48,859 nt of DNA from Saccharopolyspora montiporae. Lineage in GTDB: Bacteria > Actinomycetota > Actinomycetes > Mycobacteriales > Pseudonocardiaceae. The position numbers and the translations under genes are program-made. A model generated the notes under the pieces. The model had not been told where the DNA came from. It did not search any database and saw only the letters and a list, made by a program, of their open reading frames with translations. Each line of letters begins with the position of its first letter. Positions within the stretch are counted from its first letter, which is position 1. The stretch is taken from NCBI RefSeq assembly GCF_015209505.1, contig NZ_JADEYC010000041.1, positions 1 through 48,859 on the forward strand, in the 5' to 3' direction. Below, piece by piece: positions 39,637 through 46,926 of the stretch.

Positions 39637-40086
39637 ATGGCCACGATCGCGTACGAAGACCTCGAACCGGGAACCGTCGTCGACCTCGGCGAGGTGGAGA
39701 TCGACCGCACCGAAATGCTGGATTTCGCCCGGCGGTTCGACCCGCAGCCCTTCCACCTCGACGCGGAGGCCGGTCGGCGTTCCGTCCTGGGCGGGCTGTG
39801 CGCCTCGGGCTGGTACACGGCGTCGCTGTGGATGCGCGCCTACGTGGACCGGGTGCTGGCCGACTCGACGGCCCAGGGATCGCCCGGCGGCAACGAGCTC
39901 AGCTGGCAGGCGCCGGTGTACCCGGGCGATGTGCTGCACTTCCAGCTGGAGGTCCTGGACAGGCGGCGTTCGCGCAGCAAGCCGGGTCTGGGGCTGGTGG
40001 ATCTCACCGGGACCGCTGACCGGGGCGCCGACCGGGTGCTGCGCTTCTCGTTCGTCGGCCTGTTCGGCACCCGCGAGCAGGACTGA
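39637..40086 (+). CDS. MaoC-like dehydratase (hotdog fold)
   Basis: 149 residues, single hotdog domain. MATIAYEDLEPGTVVDLGEV leads into FARRFDPQPFHLDAEAGRRS, the hydratase motif with catalytic Asp and His, and GLCASGWYTASLWMRAYVD. Likely an enoyl-CoA hydratase acting on short acyl-CoA thioesters. The ATG has no strong ribosome site; GACCAT six bases upstream may be a weak -10. Converges on cbiZ with 3 nt between the stops. Confidence 0.92.
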   Translation: MATIAYEDLEPGTVVDLGEVEIDRTEMLDFARRFDPQPFHLDAEAGRRSVLGGLCASGWYTASLWMRAYVDRVLADSTAQGSPGGNELSWQAPVYPGDVLHFQLEVLDRRRSRSKPGLGLVDLTGTADRGADRVLRFSFVGLFGTREQD

Positions 40087-40089
40087 GCC

Positions 40090-40103
40090 TCACCGGCCGG
40101 TGA
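40090..40103. terminator. Palindrome TCACCGGCCGGTGA at the cbiZ stop
   Basis: A perfect 14-bp palindrome beginning at the cbiZ stop codon and 4 bp past the convergent maoC stop. It can form a short hairpin with 4-nt loop on either transcript. Confidence 0.35.
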
Positions 40104-40767
40104 TCAGCGGATCGCCGAACAGCTCCGGCGGGTGACCGATGCGCAGCCCGCCGGACACGGCGGTGCGCACGGCACGGGCGAGGCTCGACCCGATCAGCGA
40201 GCGCGGACCCGCGTAGTCCTCGACGGGTCCGTCCGCCGGGCACAGCACCGCGGTCGCGTCGGTGACCGTCCCGGTACCGGGCACGCCCGCTTCCAGCAGC
40301 GCCTGCACTTTGGCCTCGGCGACCGTGGCCACCGCGTTGACCAGTGCCCCTTCGCTGAGCCGCACCGGGGAGAAGCACACCGCGTTGATGGTGCCCGCGT
40401 GCTCGGCCGGGGTGCGCAGTTCCGGGGCGGGCGCGGAGCTCGCCGCCCAGACCGGCTGACCGGCACCGGTGGTCACGGTGGCGCGTACCCCGCCGTCCTC
40501 GGCGCTGACCCGGTCCGCGACGTCGACCGCGGTGAGCAGGCCGATCCCGTCCCCGGCGAGACCGAGTCCGGCCGCGAGCCCGTCGAGGTGCGCGCGCGGC
40601 TGCGGGTCGTCGTAGTCGTAGGACACGGTCGCGTTGAGCACCCAGGACCGGGTGCCGATACCGCCGCCGGACACCGCGGAGGAGATCGCCAGCAGCGGCC
40701 GCCGCGAGCGCCAGACCAGCACCGGCCTGCCCCGCACCTGGTGCAGGGCCGGTTCCGGCGCGGTCAC
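40090..40767 (-). CDS. cbiZ: Adenosylcobinamide amidohydrolase (CbiZ family)
   Basis: 225 residues. CbiZ removes the aminopropanol tail from adenosylcobinamide, allowing salvage of imported corrinoids. The family pattern is clear: PLLAISSAVSGGGIGTRSWV and LNATVSYDYDDPQPRAHLDG, then GDGIGLLTAVDVADRVSAED and the late block ALVNAVATVAEAKVQALLEA followed by GVPGTGTVTDATAVLCPADG. GTG overlaps the HMG-CoA lyase-like gene's stop (GTGA). No other cobalamin gene is in the window, so it may serve remodelling. Confidence 0.9.
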   Translation of the reverse strand: MTAPEPALHQVRGRPVLVWRSRRPLLAISSAVSGGGIGTRSWVLNATVSYDYDDPQPRAHLDGLAAGLGLAGDGIGLLTAVDVADRVSAEDGGVRATVTTGAGQPVWAASSAPAPELRTPAEHAGTINAVCFSPVRLSEGALVNAVATVAEAKVQALLEAGVPGTGTVTDATAVLCPADGPVEDYAGPRSLIGSSLARAVRTAVSGGLRIGHPPELFGDPLITGR

Positions 40768-41714
40768 GAGCCCAGCGCCCGGACCACCCCGGACGGGCTG
40801 GGCCTGCCGAGCTGTTCGGCCATCCACCGGCTGGTGTCCACCAGCGCGCGCAGGTCGACGCCGTGCTCGATGCCCATGCCGTCCAGCATCCAGACCAGGT
40901 CCTCGGTGGCCAGGTTGCCGGTCGCCGACTTCGCGTAGGGGCAGCCGCCCAGCCCGCCCGCGGAGGAGTCCACCGTGCGCACCCCGGAGCGCAGCGCGGC
41001 CGCGGTGTTGGCCAGCGCCTGGCCGTAGGTGTCGTGGAAATGCACGGCCAGCCGGTCCAGGTCGATCCCGGCCGCGGTGAACGCGCGCAGCAGCGCGGTC
41101 ACGTGCCCCGGCGTGGCCACCCCGATGGTGTCCCCGAGGGACAGCTGGGTGCAGCCCATCTCCAGCAGCCGCTTGCCCACGGACACGACCTGCTCGATCG
41201 GCACGGGGCCTTCCCACGGATCGCCGAAGCACATCGAGACGTACCCGCGCACGGACAGCCCGTCGGCGGCGGCGCGGCGCACTACCGGGTCGAACATGAC
41301 GAACTGCTCGTCCAGCCCGCGGTTGAGGTTGCGCCGGGTGAACGATTCGGTGGCCGCGGCGAACACGGCCACATCGGACACCCCGGCTTCCAGCGCCCGG
41401 TCCAGCCCGCGCATGTTCGGCACGAGCACCGGGTAGCGCACCCCGGGCACCCGGTGCAGCCGGTCGAGCAGCTCGGTGGCGTCGGCCAGCTGCGGAACCC
41501 ATTCGGGACGCACGAAGCTGGTGGCTTCCAGCACCGCGAGCCCGGAAGCGGCGAGGCGGTCCAGGAATTCGAGCTTGACTCGAAGCGGGACGACCTCCTG
41601 CTCGTTCTGCAGGCCGTCGCGGGCGCCGACCTCCCAGATGGTCACCGCGTCGGGCAACGCGTCCGGGACCGGGTCCGGAACCCGCATCGGCAAACCGGTT
41701 TCGCGCGCGTCCAT
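40764..41714 (-). CDS. Hydroxymethylglutaryl-CoA lyase
   Basis: 316 residues. TIM-barrel enzyme of the HMG-CoA lyase/DRE-TIM family that splits HMG-CoA to acetyl-CoA and acetoacetate at the end of leucine breakdown. Signature VTIWEVGARDGLQNEQEVVP at the N-terminus (substrate Arg-Asp), ATSFVRPEWVPQLAD, FGDPWEGPVPIEQVV, LGDTIGVATPGHV, HFHDTYGQALANTAAALRSG and the cysteine loop GGLGGCPYAKSATGNLATED. The ATG overlaps the stop of the PH gene (TGATG). Its stop overlaps cbiZ. Confidence 0.95.
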   Translation of the reverse strand: MDARETGLPMRVPDPVPDALPDAVTIWEVGARDGLQNEQEVVPLRVKLEFLDRLAASGLAVLEATSFVRPEWVPQLADATELLDRLHRVPGVRYPVLVPNMRGLDRALEAGVSDVAVFAAATESFTRRNLNRGLDEQFVMFDPVVRRAAADGLSVRGYVSMCFGDPWEGPVPIEQVVSVGKRLLEMGCTQLSLGDTIGVATPGHVTALLRAFTAAGIDLDRLAVHFHDTYGQALANTAAALRSGVRTVDSSAGGLGGCPYAKSATGNLATEDLVWMLDGMGIEHGVDLRALVDTSRWMAEQLGRPSPSGVVRALGS

Positions 41715-42229
41715 CACCACTCCTGCCCGGCGTCGCGGTCCCGCGACCAATCCTGGTTGACCTCCCGGTAGAGCAGGGTGTGCACCCGCTCGACGTCCGG
41801 GATGTCGTCGAACTCCAGCGGCTCGTCCGCCGCCGACTCCACGACCAGGGTCCCGCAGCCGAGCAGCCGGTCCACGAACCCGTGCCGGAAGCGCACCGAG
41901 TTGATCCGGGACATCGGGATGTCCACGCCGCTGCGGGTGAACACGCCCTCGCGCACCATCAGCCGGTGCGTGGTGATCACGAAGTGGGTGGTCCGCCAGC
42001 GCACCACGGGGGCGAGGGTGAGCCAGACCAGCAGCACCGCGCCGACCACGGCCAGCGCCGACCAGCCGATGACGTGCCAGCTGGTCGGAGCGATCAGCGC
42101 GGCCGCGTACGAACCGCCCCCCGCCACCACGAACAGCACCACCACCGGCAGGACCAGCATCTTCCAATGCGGGTGCCGGTGCACCACGACGTGCTCGTCC
42201 TCACCGAGCAACCCGTCTGGGTACGCCAC
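41714..42229 (-). CDS. PH-domain (bPH2/YdbS-like) membrane protein
   Basis: 171 residues; two adjacent helices (LVLPVVVLFVVAGGGSYAAA and IGWSALAVVGAVLLVWLTLA) then a bacterial PH domain with WRTTHFVITTHRLMVREGVF, RSGVDIPMSRINSVRF and a C-terminal strand DIPDVERVHTLLY. Conserved next to birA in actinobacteria (Rv3278c by position). Function unknown; bPH2 proteins are usually membrane scaffold-like. GTG at 42229 has GAGGAGG about 8 nt upstream. Confidence 0.93.
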   Translation of the reverse strand: MAYPDGLLGEDEHVVVHRHPHWKMLVLPVVVLFVVAGGGSYAAALIAPTSWHVIGWSALAVVGAVLLVWLTLAPVVRWRTTHFVITTHRLMVREGVFTRSGVDIPMSRINSVRFRHGFVDRLLGCGTLVVESAADEPLEFDDIPDVERVHTLLYREVNQDWSRDRDAGQEW

Positions 42230-42294
42230 GCCGAACCCCTCCTCAACCCGTCCGGTCGCCGATCACCGTACCGGTCGAAACCGGCGGCTGGTGC

Positions 42295-43125
42295 TCATCG
42301 GACGGTTGACGTGCGCACGTGCACCACGTCCCCGGCCGAAACCTCCCGCACCGAGCCGTCCGCGCCGCGCACCACGAGCCGCCCGCTGTCGTCCACATCG
42401 GTCGCGGTGCCCTCGAAGCTGCCGGATCCCAGGTGCACCCGCACCTGCCGGCCGAGGGTGCCGCAGCGCGCGCGGTAGCGATCGGCCAGCCCGGAGGCCG
42501 ACACATCACCACCGTGCGCCCGCCACAGGTCGTCGAGCTCGGCGAGCGCGGTGAGCAGGGACACCGCCAGCTCCGCGCGATCCACCTCGGCGCCTTCCAC
42601 GGCCAGCGAGGTGCCGGGCAGGCCGCTGGATCCGCTGGGCAGGTCCGCGGACCGGTGGTGCACGTTCAGCCCGATGCCGATCACGATCGCCGGTGCGTCG
42701 CGGCCGGTGACCAGCTCACCCAGGATCCCGGCCGCCTTGCGCTGCTCGTCGCCGAGCAGCAGGTCGTTGGGCCACTTCAGGCAGGCGGGCACGCCCGCAG
42801 CTCGGTCCACGGCCTGGACCGCGGCGATCCCGGTCAGCAGCGGCACCCAGCTCAGCACCGCGGTCGGCACCGGAGGGCGGAGCAGCACGCTCAGCTGCAG
42901 CCCGTACCCGCGCGGGGAGTGCCACTGCCGCTGCAACCGGCCGCGCCCCTGGGCCTGCTCCTCGGCGAGCAGCACCGTGCGGTCGACGGCTCCGCGCGCG
43001 GCGGCGGCCATGAGGTCGCTGTTCGTCGACCCGGTCAGCCCGACCACGTCCAGCGCGGCGTACGGGCCCGCCTCGACGAGCCGCGAACGCAACCACTCCT
43101 GATCCAGTTCAGCGGGGTTCAGCAC
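42295..43125 (-). CDS. birA: Biotin-[acetyl-CoA-carboxylase] ligase
   Basis: 276 residues, class I BirA without the DNA-binding N-terminus; attaches biotin to carboxylase carrier domains via biotinyl-AMP. Motifs: GLTGSTNSDLMAAAARG, AEEQAQGRGRLQRQWHSP (the flexible biotin loop, GRGRxxRxW), LKWPNDLLLGDEQRKAAGIL and IGIGLNVHH. The C-terminal cap domain ends VREVSAGDVVHVRTSTVR. The GTG at 43125 lies six bases after the minus-strand box TAGGCT, supporting a leaderless start; a GTG three bases upstream is in frame too. In mycobacteria its neighbour is accD5 on the opposite strand; here it is followed by a type VII module. Confidence 0.96.
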   Translation of the reverse strand: MLNPAELDQEWLRSRLVEAGPYAALDVVGLTGSTNSDLMAAAARGAVDRTVLLAEEQAQGRGRLQRQWHSPRGYGLQLSVLLRPPVPTAVLSWVPLLTGIAAVQAVDRAAGVPACLKWPNDLLLGDEQRKAAGILGELVTGRDAPAIVIGIGLNVHHRSADLPSGSSGLPGTSLAVEGAEVDRAELAVSLLTALAELDDLWRAHGGDVSASGLADRYRARCGTLGRQVRVHLGSGSFEGTATDVDDSGRLVVRGADGSVREVSAGDVVHVRTSTVR

Positions 43126-43131
43126 CACCCC

Positions 43132-43137
43132 AGCCTA
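43132..43137 (-). promoter_or_regulatory. -10 box TAGGCT, leaderless start for birA
   Basis: Minus-strand TAGGCT, six bases, then GTG at 43125; no ribosome site. Confidence 0.55.
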
Positions 43138-43163
43138 GTCGCGCCGCCCAGCAGCGCCGCCGG

Positions 43164-43793
43164 TCACCGCTGCTGCCAGTACTGCGGCGGCAGGTTGAGC
43201 CCGAGGAAGTCCTTGGCCAACTTGTTGGTCTCGGCACCGCCCAGGTACACCGAGTGCAAGATCCCGTTGTACACGAGATCCCAGAGTTCCCGGTTACGTT
43301 GAATGTCGTTGAGCTGCGTAGAAAACGCGTTCCCGTACCGATCCTTCAGCTCGATGGATCGCGCTGTCCCGCTGACAGAAGCTGTCACCTCGGTCAATTC
43401 GTAGGTGTTGACAAACGAACGCTTGCCGCCGCATACCCAGTCAGCACCGGCGGAAACGCGGACGTTCCGCTCGGTCAGCATGAACAGGAAGGGCCAAGGG
43501 AGGATGAACAGCCACATCCACCACACGGCCATCCAGCCGACCCCGCCATCTTTGAACATCAGGAAGACGACGACGATCACCGAGAGAATCAACCCGGATA
43601 CGGCCGAATTCTTGCTTTTCGGGTAGAACCACTCCAGCATCGGCCCTTCGCCCTCCGGTGGGCGTGGGACCTTCTTCGCACTGTTCTTGTGCTTCTGGTC
43701 CGGCCCGGACCAGTCACGTTCGAGCGGCGCATGCGGAGGGCGTGGCTCCCCGGTCACCACGTCCGGCTTCGGCGGCAGGTCGACCTCACGCAT
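43164..43793 (-). CDS. Membrane protein with two helices, candidate immunity partner of module B
   Basis: 209 residues. The N-terminus is hydrophilic (~60 residues, Pro/Lys-rich), followed by helices AVSGLILSVIVVVFLMF and VWWMWLFILPWPFLFML, then a soluble C-terminal domain (~110 residues) with NTYELTEVTASVSGTARSIE and YNGILHSVYLG. No recognised family. The gene lies 14 nt after a WXG-type large protein whose C-terminus looks membrane-active, and GGGAGAAG precedes its ATG at 43793. An integral membrane immunity protein is a natural reading, but this is inference from position and topology only. G+C is about 58%, far below the neighbours, so the gene was probably acquired. Confidence 0.6.
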   Translation of the reverse strand: MREVDLPPKPDVVTGEPRPPHAPLERDWSGPDQKHKNSAKKVPRPPEGEGPMLEWFYPKSKNSAVSGLILSVIVVVFLMFKDGGVGWMAVWWMWLFILPWPFLFMLTERNVRVSAGADWVCGGKRSFVNTYELTEVTASVSGTARSIELKDRYGNAFSTQLNDIQRNRELWDLVYNGILHSVYLGGAETNKLAKDFLGLNLPPQYWQQR

Positions 43794-43807
43794 GATCTTC
43801 TCCCGGC

Positions 43808-45022
43808 TCAGAAGAGATCGCCGGCCCAGTCACCGACGGCTCCGGCCGCGTCACCGACGGCACCTGCGACGTCATCGCCCCACTCCTCGATGGCGAACCC
43901 TGCACCGACGGAAGCGACGACACCGAGTCCGATAGCCCAGCCCACCGGTCCGCCCGCTGCGAACACCAGAGCCCCGGTAGCGGCACCGGCCGCATACCCA
44001 CCGAGCCCGGACGCGACGCTCGTCGTGGGGTCCTTCTCGGCGATCCCGACATCGTATCCAATTCCAGCACCGGTGATGACCAGTCCGGCCACCGGAAGCT
44101 TGCTACCGACCTTCAAAGACCCCCGAAGAAGCTTGTTCCCAGCCTGTTCCGGCCTTACCCCAAAGTTGAGATTTCGCTGGAGGAGGGACTTGGTCTTCGG
44201 GCCGAGCCTGTCGACGAACTGCGCGGTTCTCGTCGCCGTGGCCTTGCGGGTCGACTCGGCCATGTTGACCGAGTTCCGGGCGTGGATGGCGGCGGCCCGC
44301 GTCTGGTGCTGCAAGCTGAGGTACGGGCTGTGCATGAGGCTGCCGGCCCGTTCGAGCTTCCCGCTCTCGGCGATCGTCGCCGCAGCTGTGCGGAAGGCGC
44401 TGCTCTGCGCAGCGGTCGCACCGGCGAGGCCGGTCATCGCGTCGGCGATGTTGAACGGGCTCTTCTCCGCGACTCCGCTGATGAACCTGTTCAGCACCGC
44501 GAGCGAGCTGTTCTCCAGCTTTCGGGCGTCGTCGATGGTCTGCGAGCACTCCTGGTACGCCTGGACCTTGCGGGCGTAAGCGGCTTGGGCCTGGGTACCC
44601 GCCGCATAGGTTCGCTGCTGCTCGGGCGTGGCCGGTTCGTCCGACGGCAGCGGTGTCGGTGGGGTCGGTTCGGGCCCTGGCTCCATGATCCGGTTCCCGT
44701 GCACCGTCAACCCGGCCTCACTCGCGTGCTGACGCGCTTGCGCGATCCGCTGCTTGACCGTGTCGAGGTTGTCCGCGTGCTCGTTCAGTTCACGGCACAT
44801 CGCGGTGTGGTCGGTCGAGACCTCGTCGATCTCCGGGCCGACTCGCGACATGCCACCGCGAAACGAGTCCCCGGCCGAGCTCGTCCAGGTGGGCTCGGAA
44901 GAACTGCTCGCCTGATGTCCACGGGTTCCTGCGGTGTCGATTCGCTGCGTCACCTGGCTCAGCCACCGAGCACTGGCGCGGATGCCCGCGGGATCGCCTT
45001 CGACTTCGGTGTTCAACGGCAT
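43808..45022 (-). CDS. WXG-type large protein with glycine-rich hydrophobic C-terminus (putative T7SS effector)
   Basis: 404 residues, no Sec signal. The N-terminal ~115 residues form helices with GDPAGIRASARWLSQVTQRI and PTWTSSAGDSFRGGMSRVGP, the latter like the W-x-(S/G)-x-A-x-x-F turn of WXG/LXG ESX proteins. A Pro-rich joint (EPGPEPTPPTPLP) follows, then a helical middle (~150-300). The last ~95 residues are Gly/Ala-rich hydrophobic segments (AGLVITGAGIGYDVG, GGYAAGAATGALVFAAGGPV and GWAIGLGVVASVGAGFAIE), ending in an amphipathic GAVGDAAGAVGDWAG. This resembles pore-forming or membrane-disrupting domains, so it may be an antibacterial effector. No catalytic motif seen. Lower G+C than the backbone. 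Confidence 0.62.
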   Translation of the reverse strand: MPLNTEVEGDPAGIRASARWLSQVTQRIDTAGTRGHQASSSSEPTWTSSAGDSFRGGMSRVGPEIDEVSTDHTAMCRELNEHADNLDTVKQRIAQARQHASEAGLTVHGNRIMEPGPEPTPPTPLPSDEPATPEQQRTYAAGTQAQAAYARKVQAYQECSQTIDDARKLENSSLAVLNRFISGVAEKSPFNIADAMTGLAGATAAQSSAFRTAAATIAESGKLERAGSLMHSPYLSLQHQTRAAAIHARNSVNMAESTRKATATRTAQFVDRLGPKTKSLLQRNLNFGVRPEQAGNKLLRGSLKVGSKLPVAGLVITGAGIGYDVGIAEKDPTTSVASGLGGYAAGAATGALVFAAGGPVGWAIGLGVVASVGAGFAIEEWGDDVAGAVGDAAGAVGDWAGDLF

Positions 45023-45041
45023 CGGTCACCCCAGTTGATCG

Positions 45042-45323
45042 TCACCGCGGACCGCTGTCGTGCAGGTCTTCGGCGCTGATCTGATCGGATTCCTGGTAGA
45101 GGTCTCGGCTGGACGTGATCGCGTCGCCGATCACGGTCAGCGCCTCGGAGATGGCAGCGGTGTTGGACGTCAGCATGGCCAAGGCTCCGGCCACGGCTTG
45201 AGTGGCCACCCCGACATCGGGAGCAGGTGGCGCTGCAGCAGCCTCTTCGAGCTGACTGCTGCCTCCGCGCAGCTTGCTCGCGATTGCTTCGAGCTCATCG
45301 AGATCGGCGTTCGTCCCGCTCAT
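45042..45323 (-). CDS. EspC-like small secreted protein with YxxxD signal
   Basis: 93 residues, no tryptophan. Helix-turn-helix: LDELEAIASKLRGGSSQLEE, then a VATQAVAGALAMLTSNTAAI helix, ending SRDLYQESDQISAED. Tyr76-x3-Asp80 (YQESD) matches the YxxxD/E type VII secretion signal at the end of a helical hairpin. ATG overlaps the stop of the preceding gene (ATGA, 45320-45323), with GGGGGAAA about 7 nt upstream. Likely the secreted partner of the large protein that follows 19 nt later. Confidence 0.68.
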   Translation of the reverse strand: MSGTNADLDELEAIASKLRGGSSQLEEAAAAPPAPDVGVATQAVAGALAMLTSNTAAISEALTVIGDAITSSRDLYQESDQISAEDLHDSGPR

Positions 45324-45721
45324 CGGTGCGTTTCCCCCTCGGAGTCCTTCCGCTGCTCGGCCGGAAGTGCGGCATCCCACAACAGCACTTCCGCACCGCT
45401 GCTCTCCTGGATGTGCTGCACCTTGTCCGACGGCAACGATGCCCAGGGCTGCAGATCGCCGCAGTTCTCCACGAGCGCGTCGAGCGAGGTATAGGCCAGC
45501 ACGGCCGTGCGCCCATCCTCCAGTTGGCGCAGCTCCACCGTCACTTCGGTGTCGCCGCGCAGCACGCGCTCGCACGGCACGTACACGACCACAGCGGGTT
45601 CACCGTTCACCTCCGCCATGTAATCGGCACCGATCACCGACGGCGCGGCGTCACCCTGCCCCTGCATGGCCTCCCCTGCTCTACCCGGAAAAGCGTCGAT
45701 CGATCCCACCATATCGACCAT
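45320..45721 (-). CDS. SAV_915 family (SseB-like) protein
   Basis: 133 residues from the first ATG at 45721; a GGGGAGG site two bases before an ATG at 45667 makes a shorter 115-residue form possible. The recognisable part is VVVYVPCERVLRGDTEVTVE, LRQLEDGRTAVLAYTSLDAL and the late WASLPSDKVQHIQESS, typical of SAV_915/SseB-N proteins, which are often encoded beside type VII small proteins. Role unknown. First gene of module B. Start is uncertain. Confidence 0.6.
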   Translation of the reverse strand: MVDMVGSIDAFPGRAGEAMQGQGDAAPSVIGADYMAEVNGEPAVVVYVPCERVLRGDTEVTVELRQLEDGRTAVLAYTSLDALVENCGDLQPWASLPSDKVQHIQESSGAEVLLWDAALPAEQRKDSEGETHR

Positions 45722-45815
45722 CCGGGTGTACGGAAGCGGCTTTCGCGCATCGGCACCGACGCTCCGGGAACCGCGTTCGCGGCGCCCCGCGGGCGGGGCT
45801 CGGGGTGGCGGTGCT

Positions 45816-45821
45816 TAGCAT
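45816..45821 (+). promoter_or_regulatory. -10 box TAGCAT, leaderless start for maf
   Basis: TAGCAT, six bases, then GTG at 45828; no ribosome site precedes it. Confidence 0.6.
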
Positions 45822-45827
45822 CCCGGC

Positions 45828-46457
45828 GTGCGATTCGTGCTGGCATCGGCCTCCCCCGCCCGGCTGTCCGTGCTGCGTGCGGCGGGCGTCGAACCCGTGG
45901 TTCGGGTGTCCGGAGTGGACGAAAACGCGGTGACGGCGGGCCTGTCCGACCCGTCGCCCGCCGAGCAGGTCACCGCGCTGGCGCGGGCCAAAGCGGAGGC
46001 GGTGAGCGCGGAGATCGCCGCGGAGGAACCGGACGCGGTCGTCGTGGGCTGCGATTCGATGCTCTTCGCCGGGGGCGAGCTCGCGGGCAAGCCGGGGACG
46101 CCGGCCACCGCGCTGGAGCGCTGGCGGCGCAACGCGGGCGGCACCGGGGAACTGCTCACCGGACACGCGGTGGTGCTGCTGACCGGCGGCGAAGTCCGGG
46201 ACAGCACCTGCGGTCACCTCAGCACGACCGTGCGCTTCGGCGAACCGACCGAGCACGAGCTGCAGGCGTACGTGGCCACCGGCGAGCCGTTGCACGTCGC
46301 GGGCGGCTTCACCCTGGAAGGGTTCGGCGGCTGGTTCGTCGAGGGCGTGGACGGCGACCCCTCCGGTGTGCTCGGGATCAGCCTGCCGCTGACCCGCAAG
46401 CTGCTCGCCGGGGTCGGGGTCGGGGTCGGCGTCGTCGACCTGTGGCAGCAGGGCTGA
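45828..46457 (+). CDS. maf: Maf family nucleotide pyrophosphatase
   Basis: 209 residues. Maf proteins hydrolyse non-canonical or pyrimidine NTPs to NMPs. VLASASPARLSVLRAAGVEP is the signature opening, then DENAVTAGLSDPSPAEQVTA, the metal/catalytic CDSMLFAGGELAGKPGTP and the second half with YVATGEPLHVAGGFTLEGFG and GVLGISLPLTRKLL. A 6-bp DNA repeat (GTCGGG) makes a Gly-Val run at the end. In mycobacteria it follows accD5-accE5, which are not present here. Confidence 0.95.
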   Translation: MRFVLASASPARLSVLRAAGVEPVVRVSGVDENAVTAGLSDPSPAEQVTALARAKAEAVSAEIAAEEPDAVVVGCDSMLFAGGELAGKPGTPATALERWRRNAGGTGELLTGHAVVLLTGGEVRDSTCGHLSTTVRFGEPTEHELQAYVATGEPLHVAGGFTLEGFGGWFVEGVDGDPSGVLGISLPLTRKLLAGVGVGVGVVDLWQQG

Positions 46458-46504
46458 CCTCGATCAATCACGGAGCACGGCCCTCCGAGCCGCGGCGGCG
46501 ACCG

Positions 46505-46510
46505 TAGGAT
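46505..46510 (+). promoter_or_regulatory. -10 box TAGGAT, leaderless start for the DUF1707 gene
   Basis: TAGGAT, seven bases, then GTG at 46518. An ATG at 46509 falls inside the box and is therefore unlikely to be the start. Confidence 0.6.
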
Positions 46511-46517
46511 GACCGGT

Positions 46518-46892
46518 GTGGGCAACGGGTGGCGCGGTAAGGACCTGCGGATCGGCGATCCGGAGCGGCAGGCCGCGCTGCGCATGCTCGGCGAGCACAT
46601 GTCGGTGGGCCGGCTGGACATCACCGAGTACGAGGAGCGTTCCCGCAGCGCAGCAGCCGCCCGCTTCCGCTCGGAACTGGACGGGCTGTTCCACGACCTG
46701 CCCGGCCCGCACCCGGGTGACCAGTCCCCGCAACCGCAATCCGCTGGGCGCGCGCCGATGGGCACCGCGAGCCGGATCGCGGTGGTGCTGCTGGCCGTGG
46801 CCGCGGGGGTCGCCCTGCTGATCACGGCTCGGCAGTTCGGCCTGCTGGTGATCGTCCTCGGGCTCGTGCTGTGGCTTTCCTGGCGCCGCTGA
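46518..46892 (+). CDS. DUF1707 domain membrane protein
   Basis: 124 residues. The DUF1707 module is clear: DLRIGDPERQAALRMLGEHM and SVGRLDITEYEERSRSAAAA with FRSELDGLFHDLPGP. Two hydrophobic helices follow (SRIAVVLLAVAAGVALLITA and FGLLVIVLGLVLWLSW). DUF1707 has a winged-helix-like character in some analyses but its role is not established. Start set by the leaderless -10 box. Confidence 0.92.
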   Translation: MGNGWRGKDLRIGDPERQAALRMLGEHMSVGRLDITEYEERSRSAAAARFRSELDGLFHDLPGPHPGDQSPQPQSAGRAPMGTASRIAVVLLAVAAGVALLITARQFGLLVIVLGLVLWLSWRR

Positions 46893-46914
46893 TCACGTCG
46901 CGCAGCAGGGTGGC

Positions 46915-46920
46915 TACGGT
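46915..46920 (+). promoter_or_regulatory. -10 box TACGGT, leaderless start for the DUF3558 lipoprotein
   Basis: TACGGT, six bases, then ATG at 46927. A GTG immediately after the box is an alternative start. Confidence 0.55.
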
Positions 46921-46926
46921 GTGCCC

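Noticed and set aside
43164..45721. Mobile element or prophage island ends
   Set aside because: Low G+C suggests acquisition, but I found no integrase, transposase, terminal inverted repeats or tRNA attachment site.
46509..46511. ATG at 46509 as the start of the DUF1707 gene
   Set aside because: It overlaps the TAGGAT box that would drive a leaderless transcript starting at GTG 46518.
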